A stretch of 64,000 nucleotides of DNA from Pseudomonadota bacterium (GTDB taxonomy: Bacteria; Pseudomonadota; Alphaproteobacteria; Rhizobiales; Xanthobacteraceae), in the NCBI GenBank assembly GCA_018240595.1, contig JAFEFL010000063.1:236701-300700 (forward strand). The letters run 5' to 3'. The notes under the pieces were generated by a model. It did not search any database, was not told the origin of the DNA, and saw only the letters and a program-made list of their open reading frames with translations. Shown in pieces: positions 17,016 to 25,452 of the stretch (position 1 is its first letter; each line of letters begins with the position of its first letter). The translations under genes and the position numbers were made by a program.

Positions 17016-17951
17016 ATGAAGATTTCGCTGACGACCGGCGTCTTGATTGTGGGCGCCAGCCTTTGCCAATGCTTCACCGCACAAGCCCACGATTTGCGCG
17101 GGCTGGACCAACACGCAAAATACAAGAAACTTGGCGCCACGGCCGCCGCGGCGTCGCTGACGTTGCGACAAGAGAGCTACCACTCGCTCCGCTCTGCGGC
17201 AGAAGACGGCGTTTCTAAACCCACGTTCGATTTGCAGGACCATTTTACTGCCAAGGGTTTTGCCGGGAGCGTAACCAGCATTGTATTCGGCATTGCAAAA
17301 AAGACAGCGCGTTGGGACGACCAGCGTCAGCTAACGGTCTGTTTCTTCGATGGCCCTGCTATGGCGCGAAACAACGTCATGGCGATCTACGGCGAGGTGT
17401 TGAGCTATACGACGCTTTCCGCGGTCAATGTCGGGACTTGCTCGGCAACGAATCCGGCAACAATCCGGGTTTCCTTCTCAACCGGCGAAGGGTACTGGTC
17501 GTTTATCGGGACAGAATCGCAGACTATCAAGCAGTCGGCGCCTACGATGGGATTGGACGGCCTCGGTGTGAACGCCCCCTTGGACGAAGAGAGTAAAGGC
17601 GTCATCCGACACGAAATTCTCCACAGCGTCGGCTTCGAACATGAGCACCAGCGGCCCGACGTCGACTGCCGCTTCAAGTCGTACGCCGAGATCGCAAAAC
17701 TGCTCGGTTGGTCCGAGGCGCAGGTCAAGACAAATTTCGAGCGGATGAAGCCCAGCCCCAATCTCTTACTAACAAAATTCGATCGGGACTCGGAAATGTT
17801 GTACCAGCTTAATGGAAGTTATTTTGCAGATCCGAATTCGCCGTGCCGCATAAGAGAGGCGAACAACAAGCTGTCGCCGATAGACATCGCTACGCTAAAA
17901 CTGATGTATCCAAAACAGAACATGGACTTCAAAACTCTACTGGAGAAGTGA
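17016..17951 (+). CDS. Secreted astacin-like zinc metalloprotease
   Basis: This 311-residue protein starts with a signal peptide (MKISLTTGVLIVGASLCQCF, cleavage near TAQA). The catalytic zinc motif HEILHSVGFEHEHQRPD near residue 203 is the extended HExxHxxGxxH of astacins and related metzincins. A tyrosine in MLYQLNGSYF downstream could be the Met-turn or Tyr region, but the fit is loose. It is likely an exported peptidase with unknown substrate. Codon use and base composition are visibly more AT-rich than its neighbours, and the leader (16930-16970) is AT-rich as well. With no functional partner nearby, it looks acquired by transfer. ATG 17016 is preceded by GAGGGGGACGG. Confidence 0.82.
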   Translation: MKISLTTGVLIVGASLCQCFTAQAHDLRGLDQHAKYKKLGATAAAASLTLRQESYHSLRSAAEDGVSKPTFDLQDHFTAKGFAGSVTSIVFGIAKKTARWDDQRQLTVCFFDGPAMARNNVMAIYGEVLSYTTLSAVNVGTCSATNPATIRVSFSTGEGYWSFIGTESQTIKQSAPTMGLDGLGVNAPLDEESKGVIRHEILHSVGFEHEHQRPDVDCRFKSYAEIAKLLGWSEAQVKTNFERMKPSPNLLLTKFDRDSEMLYQLNGSYFADPNSPCRIREANNKLSPIDIATLKLMYPKQNMDFKTLLEK

Positions 17952-18098
17952 GAAAGATCGCGGGCCGATTATCGCATCAGTGACGGTTTCTGATCATCGA
18001 TAGGTTTTGTACTTCGTTCCGCTCTCAACGACCGCTTGGGGCGGCTTGCGATAAGTCTCCGGCCCGCGCGGCCTTGCGATGTCGAGGCTTTCGCCGCG

Positions 18099-19139
18099 TC
18101 AAAGCACCGGCAGGCCGGACGACAGCAGGCGCGCGGCCGCAAAGATCGCGCCGCCGAGCACGAACAGAAACAACGGATGCAGTTGCGGCCGCCACAACAG
18201 CAGCGCGCCGGCGCCACCGGCCACCGCCCAGGCCAGAGGTCCGCCATGACCGATGCGCAGGATAGCGACGGCGCCGGCGAGGATAAGCCCGACGCCGACC
18301 GGCGCCAGTCCCTGCTCCAACGCAGTATGCCAGCGCTTGCCGCGGTGCTGCCGCCAGACCGTCGCGACGCCGTAGCAGATGATCGAGGACGGCACGAACA
18401 GCGCCAGGGTCGCGACCAGCGCCCCGGTCCAGCCGCCGACATGCCAGCCGATCAACGTCGTGAGCATCGAGCCGGGCCCCGGCGCGGCGCGCGATATGGC
18501 GAAGAAGTTGACGAATTCGCGGCTCGACATCCAGTGCTGCACATCCACCGTCTGATGCTGGATGCCGGCAATGATGCTCGGGCCGCCGCCGATCGAGATC
18601 AGCGAAAACGGCACGAACACCGCGATCAGCGCGAGAAGCGACAGATGCAATACGGCGACGCCGAGAAACGTCGCGACCAGCGCGACGCTCGCGCCAAGGT
18701 GCCGCGACGCGCGCTTCGCGCCCTTCACCGCGATGACGAGCAGAAGGCCGATCGCCGAGGCGGCGATGCCGTCCATCACGGTTTCGGTCCAGCCGAACGA
18801 CGTCATCGCACTGTAGGCGCTGATCAGTCCGATCGAAACGAAGAACGGGCCGCACAGCAGGCCGGTCAGCGCCACAACGGAGCCGACGACGCCGAACAGC
18901 TTCTGGCCGATATAGACCGACAGGTTGGCGACATTGGCGCCGGGCAGTATTTGCGACACCGCCAGCCCCGACATGAATTCGTCTTCGTCGATCCAGCCGC
19001 GCAAGGTCACGACTTCGCGGAAGATCCAGCCGCTCAGCCCGCCGCCGAACGACAGCAGTCCGATGCGCAGAAAGACGGTGAACAGTGCGATGAGTACAGG
19101 CGGTTCGACGGGCGGGGAAGACGGTCTGTTGTCGATCAT
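18099..19139 (-). CDS. chrA: ChrA-family (CHR) transporter
   Basis: This 346-residue membrane protein has the two-domain chromate-ion-transporter layout. The N-terminal half has FLRIGLLSFGGGLSGW, DEDEFMSGLAVSQILPGANVANLS and a GPF segment. The second half repeats the pattern as SLISIGGGPSIIAGIQ and EFVNFFAISRAAPGPGSM. About ten hydrophobic segments are visible. CHR proteins export chromate in some bacteria, but many members have no proven substrate, and no chromate-resistance companion gene is present here. I chose the internal ATG 19139 (MIDNRPSS) over 19175 because the upstream 12 residues are not family-like; either is possible. Confidence 0.85.
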   Translation of the reverse strand: MIDNRPSSPPVEPPVLIALFTVFLRIGLLSFGGGLSGWIFREVVTLRGWIDEDEFMSGLAVSQILPGANVANLSVYIGQKLFGVVGSVVALTGLLCGPFFVSIGLISAYSAMTSFGWTETVMDGIAASAIGLLLVIAVKGAKRASRHLGASVALVATFLGVAVLHLSLLALIAVFVPFSLISIGGGPSIIAGIQHQTVDVQHWMSSREFVNFFAISRAAPGPGSMLTTLIGWHVGGWTGALVATLALFVPSSIICYGVATVWRQHRGKRWHTALEQGLAPVGVGLILAGAVAILRIGHGGPLAWAVAGGAGALLLWRPQLHPLFLFVLGGAIFAAARLLSSGLPVL

Positions 19140-19323
19140 TCTCGTTAACGGCAGGGAGGGCGGCCGGCCGTTCAATCCAATCGTGCGTAATGAAACTCTA
19201 GAGGGTTTTGCGGGCGGGCGGCAGGAAATTCGACGTAACGATGATCATTGTAGGCCGGAAATCCGGTCGGCCATCACGGAAAAATCATTTGCCCCACCTT
19301 CGAACCTGCGGCACATCGGCGTC

Positions 19324-19731
19324 ATGCTAATGCCGGGCGACAGGACAAAAGCTATCGCAGCATCGGCGCGCGGCGTGGCCTCGTGGCGGCAGATCGTGCG
19401 GCGTTGTTTCGCTATGCTTGTCGCTTTGGCCATCGTCGCGGCGCCCTTCGCCATCGCCGCACCGGCGAACGCCCACGGCCAACCGTCCGCCGCGACGGAG
19501 ATGTCGACATCGCACAAGCGGACACCGACCCCGTGCCAGAAGATGATGCTGGCGGGATTGGCGAGTTCCTGTGCTATATCGGGCCTGAGCTTCAGCGGCC
19601 TTCCCACAGCCGACGCCGGAACGATCGTTCCCGAGGACTTTTCCGCGGCGCGCTGGGCCATCGTCGATGTCTCGCTACCGCCGCAATGCTCTGGCCGGTC
19701 GCCTTATCGCCCGCCCTGTATCGGCATTTGA
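19324..19731 (+). CDS. Small secreted Cys/His protein upstream of scsB
   Basis: This 135-residue protein has an N-terminal signal peptide (hydrophobic run about residues 28-47, ending PANAHG). The mature part contains a methionine/histidine-rich start, PCQKMMLAGLASSCA, and a C-terminal LPPQCSGRSPYRPPC tail, giving four cysteines. It resembles the small, poorly characterised periplasmic proteins found next to copper-handling genes (DUF2946-like), but I cannot place it in a family with confidence. It lies 265 bases before scsB, so a link to thiol or copper stress is inferred from position only. A second ATG two codons later is an equally good start. Confidence 0.5.
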   Translation: MLMPGDRTKAIAASARGVASWRQIVRRCFAMLVALAIVAAPFAIAAPANAHGQPSAATEMSTSHKRTPTPCQKMMLAGLASSCAISGLSFSGLPTADAGTIVPEDFSAARWAIVDVSLPPQCSGRSPYRPPCIGI

Positions 19732-19996
19732 CGCGCACCTCGCGGTGTCGATGACCCGGTAACGGCGCGACACGCGCGACGCATCGGGCGGCCTGCATCA
19801 CGGCGCCGCCCCTTCCATCCCGAACCGCAAATCCGGCCGGACGGTCTCGACCGTCAGGTGCAAGCAAGCCTTGCAGACAGGGCTTGTCCTGCCGGTGCAA
19901 CCGAAACGCATTCGCGGTCTCTCAGCGGCAACCGACCCAGCCGGCCTGCACGCTGGCGACGCCGCGCCACGCATGCTCGGAAGAATGTGACGTCAC

Positions 19997-22135
19997 ATGC
20001 CGACCCGTTTTACCCATTTCACCTTCGCCGCCATCGTCGCGCTGACCGCTTTCGTCAGTCCGTCGTCGGCGCAGTTCGTCAACACCGCCACCAAACCGGA
20101 CTTCAACGCGCGGCTGATCGTCGGCGGCACCGACAGGAACGACCCTGCCGCAACCTGGCTCGGCCTATCGGTTCGCCTCGGCCGCGGCTGGCACACCTAT
20201 TGGCGGTCAGCCGGCGATGCCGGCGCACCGCCGGAGTTCGATTGGAGCGGCTCGACGAATATCGGTGAGCCCACGATCGAATGGCCGGCGCCGAGTCGCT
20301 TCAGCGACGCCGGTATCGATAGCTTCGGCTACGCCGACGAGGTTGTGCTGCCGATCAAGGTCAGCGTCCGCGATCCGCAGAAGTCTGCAGATGTCTCGCT
20401 CAAGCTCGCCCTTTATGTCTGCAGCACGATCTGTACGCGGAACGACCTGAGCTTCGACGTCAGGATTACGCCGGGCCAACGGTCCGACGAGCAACTCGGT
20501 CTCATCGACCGGTATCGGGCGCGCGTGCCCCGCGCTCATTCGCCCTACCTGGCGATTGAGTCGCTGGATCTGCAAACGGCAAAACCTGGTGCGCTGCGTA
20601 TCGAGGCGACCTCGACGTCAGGCTTTGCTGCCGCCGACGTCTTCGTCGATGGCGACGATGCCATTGTGGCGGGGCCCCCGACGGTGGCGATGAATGGTGC
20701 CAGCGAGGCCGTCATCACCGTGCCGATCGACGGCGTCGAGAAGCGGCATGCCGACAAGCCGCTGCGCGTGACGCTGGTTGCCGGCGGCAACGCCGTCGAA
20801 GCGACAGTGCCGGCGACGCAGGCGCCGGATGCCGCGCGAACAGGTGCGGGCCTTGCCAAGTCGGCCATTGCTGGAGCGGATATTTCGAAGACGAGCCTTG
20901 TCGGAGCGGGGCACGCTGAAAAGACGGCGGGCATTCTGCCGATCCTCGCAGCCGCCCTGATCGGCGGCTTCATCCTCAACTTCATGCCCTGCGTCTTCCC
21001 GGTCCTGTCACTCAAGATGATGTCGCTGCTCGGCCAGACATCGCGCGGCGTGAGCGCCCTGCGCATTCGCTTCGTCGCCTCGGCGGCGGGCGTCATCACC
21101 TCGTTTGTCCTGCTGGCAGCAGCGCTCGCCGCGTTGAAGAGCGCCGGCGCTCAAATCGGCTGGGGCATTCAATTTCAGCAACCACTGTTTCTGGCGGCCA
21201 TGGCTGCCATCCTCACCGCGCTCAGCGCCAACTTGCTCGACCTTTATGAAATCCGGCTGCCGTGGCGGCTGGGCAATCTGCTCGGCCGTACCGGCGGCGG
21301 CCAGTCGGTGGCCTCCTTTTTCTTCAACGGCTTCATCATGACGCTGCTGGCGACACCGGGTTCGGCGCCGTTTGTCGGCACGGCTGTCGGTTTCGCGCTG
21401 TCGCAAGGGACCTGGCGGATCCTCGTCATCTTCGCCGCGCTCGGCGTCGGCATGGCTTCGCCTTATCTCGCGCTCGCACTCGTGCCCCAGGTGGCACGGC
21501 TGTTTCCGCGACCGGGCCGCTGGATGCAGACGCTACGCCAGCTTGCCGCCCTCGCCATGGCGGGTGCCGCAATCTGGCTGCTCTGGATTCTCAGCGAGAT
21601 CAGCGGCCCACGCACCGCCGTGATCGCCGGCACGGCCTTGGGACTAATGGTGTGGGCAGTCGCGCTCTACCAACGCCGGCACGCTCACGCGATCGCCGGT
21701 GTGTTGATGGCGAGCCTCGCGGCTACGGCGATCCTCATTGCCGGTCAGCAGACAGTGCCCGCCGCCTCCACGGCGGCCGATAGTGTCCCGTGGCAAACCT
21801 TTGCGCCGCCGGATGTCGCAACGCTTGTGCGCAGCGGCCACACGGTGTTCGTCGATATCGGCGCCGCCTGGTGCGTGACCTGCAAGGTCAACGAGCGGTT
21901 GATCATCAACAGCAGCTCGATCCGGCAGCGCCTCACCGCCGATGTCGTGCCGCTGCAAGGCGACTGGACCAGGCCTGACGCCACCATCGCCGCCTACCTG
22001 AAGTCCTTCGGACGCTTCGGACTTCCCTTCAACGCCGTGTTCGGGCCGAGCGCTCCGGACGGCATCGTGCTTCCCGAACTGCTGACGCAGGAAGCGGTTC
22101 TCGCCGCTTTCGACGCTGCATCCAGCCGCCATTGA
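19997..22135 (+). CDS. scsB: ScsB/DsbD-like transmembrane thiol-disulfide reductase
   Basis: This 712-residue protein resembles ScsB, the DsbD relative that carries electrons from cytoplasmic thioredoxin to periplasmic partners. A signal peptide ends near residue 26. A long N-terminal immunoglobulin-like domain carries Cys142 and Cys146 in YVCSTICTRND. Eight or so membrane helices (about 315-595) include Cys332 in NFMPCVFPVLSLK. A C-terminal thioredoxin domain has Cys626 and Cys629 in AAWCVTCK. The second membrane cysteine expected in the TPCxAPF motif is glycine here (Gly455, ATPGSAPF), so the usual membrane cysteine pair is incomplete. The next gene, 15 bases on, encodes its likely partner. 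Confidence 0.88.
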   Translation: MPTRFTHFTFAAIVALTAFVSPSSAQFVNTATKPDFNARLIVGGTDRNDPAATWLGLSVRLGRGWHTYWRSAGDAGAPPEFDWSGSTNIGEPTIEWPAPSRFSDAGIDSFGYADEVVLPIKVSVRDPQKSADVSLKLALYVCSTICTRNDLSFDVRITPGQRSDEQLGLIDRYRARVPRAHSPYLAIESLDLQTAKPGALRIEATSTSGFAAADVFVDGDDAIVAGPPTVAMNGASEAVITVPIDGVEKRHADKPLRVTLVAGGNAVEATVPATQAPDAARTGAGLAKSAIAGADISKTSLVGAGHAEKTAGILPILAAALIGGFILNFMPCVFPVLSLKMMSLLGQTSRGVSALRIRFVASAAGVITSFVLLAAALAALKSAGAQIGWGIQFQQPLFLAAMAAILTALSANLLDLYEIRLPWRLGNLLGRTGGGQSVASFFFNGFIMTLLATPGSAPFVGTAVGFALSQGTWRILVIFAALGVGMASPYLALALVPQVARLFPRPGRWMQTLRQLAALAMAGAAIWLLWILSEISGPRTAVIAGTALGLMVWAVALYQRRHAHAIAGVLMASLAATAILIAGQQTVPAASTAADSVPWQTFAPPDVATLVRSGHTVFVDIGAAWCVTCKVNERLIINSSSIRQRLTADVVPLQGDWTRPDATIAAYLKSFGRFGLPFNAVFGPSAPDGIVLPELLTQEAVLAAFDAASSRH

Positions 22136-22150
22136 ACAGGAGAACTTCCC

Positions 22151-22783
22151 ATGGCCATCAGATTCTTGCGTTTGGTTTCCGTCCTCGCCGTCGCCACTAC
22201 CCTGCAAGCGCCCGGCGCTCTGGCGCAGTCGGCCAATCAGGACCCGCTCAGCACGGCCAGCATCCTGCATGACTCCGACATTCCGGTGCTGGGTAACCCG
22301 AAGGGCGACGTCACCATCGTCGAGTATTTCGACTACCGCTGTCCGTATTGCAAGAAGGTCAGCCCGGTGCTGCAAAAGCTCATCAGCGAGGACCGGGGGC
22401 TGCGGCTGGTCTTCAAGGATTGGCCGGTCTTCGGCGACGTTTCGATCTATGCGGCACGGCTCGTCTTCGCCGCGAAATATCAAAACAAGTATACGGAAGC
22501 GCATGAGGCATTGATCACGGCGCAGGAGAAGCTGACCGAAGCCAATGTGCAGAGCATGCTGACGCAAGCCGGCGTCGACGTGCCACGGGCCCAGCTGGAC
22601 CTCGAAACCCATCGCAAGGAAATTGACGCAGTGCTGGCCCGCAACCACGAGCAGGCGATGGCACTCGGCTTCCAGGGCACGCCCGGATTCATCATCGGTA
22701 AATTCCGCGTGCCTGGGGCAATGGATGAGAAGAACTTCAGGCAGGCGATCGCGGAGTCCCGCGCGGCGGCGAAGAAAAAGTAG
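22151..22783 (+). CDS. scsC: DsbA-family periplasmic disulfide protein (ScsC-like)
   Basis: This 210-residue exported thioredoxin-fold protein has a signal peptide ending near LAQS and the active site Cys64-Pro-Tyr-Cys67 in EYFDYRCPYCKK. The cis-proline loop reads GFQGTPGFIIG. It is the expected periplasmic client of the ScsB-like reductase encoded just upstream; in Scs systems such proteins act as disulfide isomerases or reductases that protect against copper and oxidative damage. An AGGAGAA ribosome binding site precedes ATG 22151. The stop lies 13 bases from the convergent lrp stop. Confidence 0.9.
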   Translation: MAIRFLRLVSVLAVATTLQAPGALAQSANQDPLSTASILHDSDIPVLGNPKGDVTIVEYFDYRCPYCKKVSPVLQKLISEDRGLRLVFKDWPVFGDVSIYAARLVFAAKYQNKYTEAHEALITAQEKLTEANVQSMLTQAGVDVPRAQLDLETHRKEIDAVLARNHEQAMALGFQGTPGFIIGKFRVPGAMDEKNFRQAIAESRAAAKKK

Positions 22784-22796
22784 GCTCGTTCGATGC

Positions 22797-23258
22797 CTAC
22801 ATCGGCACCATGGCTGCGTCCTTGGACTGGCGCAACGTCAGCGAGGTTTTCACGTTCTTCACATTGGGGCCCGAGGTGAGCTTTTCGACGAAGGTCTGGA
22901 AGGTCTTCAGATCGGGCGCGACGCATTTGAGCACGAAGTCGATCTCGCCCGACAGCATCCAGCATTCGCGAACCAGCGGCTGGGCCCGAACGAACGCCTC
23001 GAAGGCATTGAGGTCGGCTTCGGCCTGGCTCGACAGGTGCACGAAAGCGAACACCACGACCTCGTAGCCGAGCAGTTTCTCGTCGAGTAGCGCGCGGTAA
23101 CCCTTGATGTAGCCGGCCTCTTCCAGCGCCCGGACGCGGCGCAAACAGGGCGGCGCCGATATGCCGACCCGGCGGGCCAATTCCACATTGGTCATCCGGC
23201 CATCATCCTGAAGTTCTTTCAGGATCTTGCGGTCGATGGCATCAAGGCTGGCTGGCAC
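22797..23258 (-). CDS. lrp: Lrp/AsnC-family transcriptional regulator
   Basis: This regulator has an N-terminal winged HTH (DAIDRKILKELQDDGRMTN, then NVELARRVGIS) and a C-terminal RAM ligand-binding domain ending near SLTLRQSK. Such proteins respond to amino acids and form octamers. I chose GTG 23258, which follows GAGGAGAG at ideal spacing and gives 153 residues, the family length; ATG 23300 would add 14 residues without a ribosome binding site. A perfect palindrome at 23313-23326 lies 54 bases upstream. The gene is divergent from trxB, an arrangement kept in rhizobia. Confidence 0.9.
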   Translation of the reverse strand: MPASLDAIDRKILKELQDDGRMTNVELARRVGISAPPCLRRVRALEEAGYIKGYRALLDEKLLGYEVVVFAFVHLSSQAEADLNAFEAFVRAQPLVRECWMLSGEIDFVLKCVAPDLKTFQTFVEKLTSGPNVKNVKTSLTLRQSKDAAMVPM

Positions 23259-23312
23259 GTCGCTCTCCTCACGCGGATTCACTCCCGGCAAAACATCCAT
23301 ACCGTGAAATAT

Positions 23313-23326
23313 TCTTTCGCGAAAGA
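23313..23326. promoter_or_regulatory. Perfect palindrome, candidate Lrp operator
   Basis: TCTTTCGCGAAAGA is a perfect 14-base palindrome in the lrp-trxB divergent region. Its position upstream of the lrp GTG suggests autoregulation, which is common in this family. It does not closely match the E. coli Lrp consensus. Confidence 0.4.
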
Positions 23327-23509
23327 TTGTTGCGCAAGTTCCACACCGTCTCGGGCAAAGCTTGTGAGTCAGCGGGGTTGCGTATCTTGCATAGCTCCTA
23401 GAAAGCCATAGATTAGGTTGAGCTTTGGAGCCGTCCCTGAGGGGTCGGTGACCGGCGCCGGGGCCCCCGTTTTTGCGTTTTCCCTGTTCAGCCATGGGGG
23501 CGAACAATC

Positions 23510-24475
23510 ATGTCCAAGACTGTCCACGCCAAAGTCGTGATCATCGGCTCGGGACCCGCGGGCTATACCGCCGCGATCTATGCGTCGCGCGCCATGCTGC
23601 AGCCGACCTTGATCCAGGGCATCCAGCCCGGCGGCCAGCTCACCATCACCACCGATGTCGAGAACTACCCGGGCTTTGCCGACGTCATCCAGGGCCCCTG
23701 GCTGATGGAGCAGATGCAGGCCCAGGCCCAGCACGTCGGGACCAATATCGTCTACGATCACGTCAATAACGTTGACCTGTCGACCCGCCCCTTCAAGCTG
23801 ACTTGCGACTCCGGCGATGTTTATATCGCCGAGGCGCTGATCGTCGCGACCGGCGCCCAGGCGCGCTGGCTCGATCTGCCGTCGGAGCAGAAGTTCAAAG
23901 GCTATGGCGTCTCCGCCTGCGCCACCTGCGACGGCTTCTTCTACAAGAACAAGGAAGTCTTCGTGATCGGCGGCGGCAACACCGCGGTCGAAGAAGCACT
24001 GTTCCTCACCAACTTCGCCTCCAAGGTCACGGTCGTGCACCGGCGTGACCACTTCCGCGCCGAGCGCATCCTTCAGGACCGTCTGTTCAAGCACCCCAAG
24101 ATCGAGGTGGTGTGGGACTCGGTGCTGCATGACGTGATGGGCGACGAGAGCCCGCTCAAGGTCCGCCGCATCGCGCTCAAGAACCTCAAGACCGGCGTCG
24201 TTTCCGAGCACAATGCCGACGGCGTTTTCATCGCCATCGGCCATCAGCCGTCGTCCGAACTATTCGCCGGCCAGCTTGAGATGAAGCCGTCGGGCTACAT
24301 CGTCACCGCCGGCCATTCGACCGCGACGTCGGTCGAAGGCGTATTCGCGGCCGGCGATGTCACGGACGACATCTATCGCCAGGCTGTGACGGCCGCCGGT
24401 CAAGGCTGCATGGCCGCGCTGGAAACCGAGCGCTTCCTTGCAGCGCAAGAAGATCAGAGGGCGGCGGCAGAATGA
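23510..24475 (+). CDS. trxB: Thioredoxin-disulfide reductase
   Basis: This 321-residue flavoenzyme passes electrons from NADPH to thioredoxin in the cytoplasm. The FAD motif GSGPAGYTAAIYA lies near residue 11. The redox pair is Cys137/Cys140 in ACATCDGFF, and the NADPH motif GGGNTAVEEALFL is near residue 157. The C-terminal FAD segment is GVFAAGDVTDD. The final codon overlaps the ATG of the LysR gene (ATGA), so the two are probably cotranscribed and coupled. Its reduced thioredoxin is the likely electron source for the ScsB-like protein nearby. Confidence 0.97.
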   Translation: MSKTVHAKVVIIGSGPAGYTAAIYASRAMLQPTLIQGIQPGGQLTITTDVENYPGFADVIQGPWLMEQMQAQAQHVGTNIVYDHVNNVDLSTRPFKLTCDSGDVYIAEALIVATGAQARWLDLPSEQKFKGYGVSACATCDGFFYKNKEVFVIGGGNTAVEEALFLTNFASKVTVVHRRDHFRAERILQDRLFKHPKIEVVWDSVLHDVMGDESPLKVRRIALKNLKTGVVSEHNADGVFIAIGHQPSSELFAGQLEMKPSGYIVTAGHSTATSVEGVFAAGDVTDDIYRQAVTAAGQGCMAALETERFLAAQEDQRAAAE

Positions 24476-25389
24476 CGATGACTCACCCCAACAACTCGAT
24501 GGACTGGGACAAGCTGAAGGTGTTTCACGCCGCGGCTGAAGCCGGCTCCTTCACCCACGCCGGCGAACGGCTCGGCCTGTCGCAATCGGCGGTGTCGCGC
24601 CAGGTGTCGGCGCTGGAGACCGATCTCAACGTCTCGCTGTTTCATCGCCACGCCCGCGGCCTGATCCTCACCGAACAGGGCGACATGCTGTACCGCACGG
24701 CGCATGAAGTGTTCATGAAGCTGGAGGCGGCGCGCACCAAGCTGACCGACTCGCGCGAGCGCCCGAACGGCGAATTGCGCGTCTCGACCACGCAGGGCAT
24801 CGGCGTGCATTGGCTGACCCCCCGCCTCGGCGAATTTCTCGATCTCTATCCCGATATCCAGATCACGCTGATCACCACCGACGAAGAGCTCGATCTCGCG
24901 ATGCGCGAAGCCGACGTCGCGATCCGCCTGCGTCAGCCGACGCAACCGGACCTGATCCAGCGCAAGCTGTTCTCCGTGCATTTCCACGCCTATGCGTCGC
25001 CGGATTATCTCAAGCGCTTCGGCACGCCGCGCACCCATGACGACCTCGACCAACACCGCATCGTGCTGCTCGGCGGCAATGTTCCGCCGCATTTCGCCAA
25101 CCGGCGCTGGCTGGTCGAAGTCGGTCGCGAGGCCAAGAATTCGCGCACACCGCATCTCACCATCAACAACGTGCTCGGCCTGTTACGCGCCTGCCAGCGC
25201 GGCCTCGGCGTCGCCATGCTGCCGGACTACCTGGTCGAGGAGAACGGCGGTCTGGTGCAGTTGTTCGGCGAGCAGGACACGCTCGCGCTCGACGCCTATT
25301 TCGTCTATCCGGAAGAACTCAAATCGGTGGCGCGTATTCAGGTGTTCCGCGACTTCCTCGTCGCCAACGCGCAGCGCTGGAATTTCTAA
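24472..25389 (+). CDS. lsrB: LysR-family regulator, LsrB/VtlR-like
   Basis: This 305-residue LysR regulator starts four bases before the end of trxB. The winged HTH spans about residues 10-68 (DKLKVFHAAAEAGSFTHAG, then LSQSAVSRQVSALE). An effector domain follows, with LRVSTTQGIGVHWLTPRL. The trxB-LysR arrangement is that of lsrB in Sinorhizobium and vtlR in Brucella, regulators of envelope, redox and small-RNA genes. In lsrB, cysteines sense oxidants; here only one cysteine is present, in LLRACQRGLG. The assignment to this group rests on synteny and overall similarity. Confidence 0.85.
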   Translation: MTMTHPNNSMDWDKLKVFHAAAEAGSFTHAGERLGLSQSAVSRQVSALETDLNVSLFHRHARGLILTEQGDMLYRTAHEVFMKLEAARTKLTDSRERPNGELRVSTTQGIGVHWLTPRLGEFLDLYPDIQITLITTDEELDLAMREADVAIRLRQPTQPDLIQRKLFSVHFHAYASPDYLKRFGTPRTHDDLDQHRIVLLGGNVPPHFANRRWLVEVGREAKNSRTPHLTINNVLGLLRACQRGLGVAMLPDYLVEENGGLVQLFGEQDTLALDAYFVYPEELKSVARIQVFRDFLVANAQRWNF

Positions 25390-25452
25390 CGTCGCCGTCG
25401 CGCGGCGCTCACGCGACGAGGCCGACCGAGCCTGCCGTCAAAGCGAGGCACC

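Noticed and set aside
23446..23476. Terminator-like GGGGCCCCC followed by T run before trxB
   Set aside because: The palindrome leaves no loop, so it cannot form a stable hairpin.
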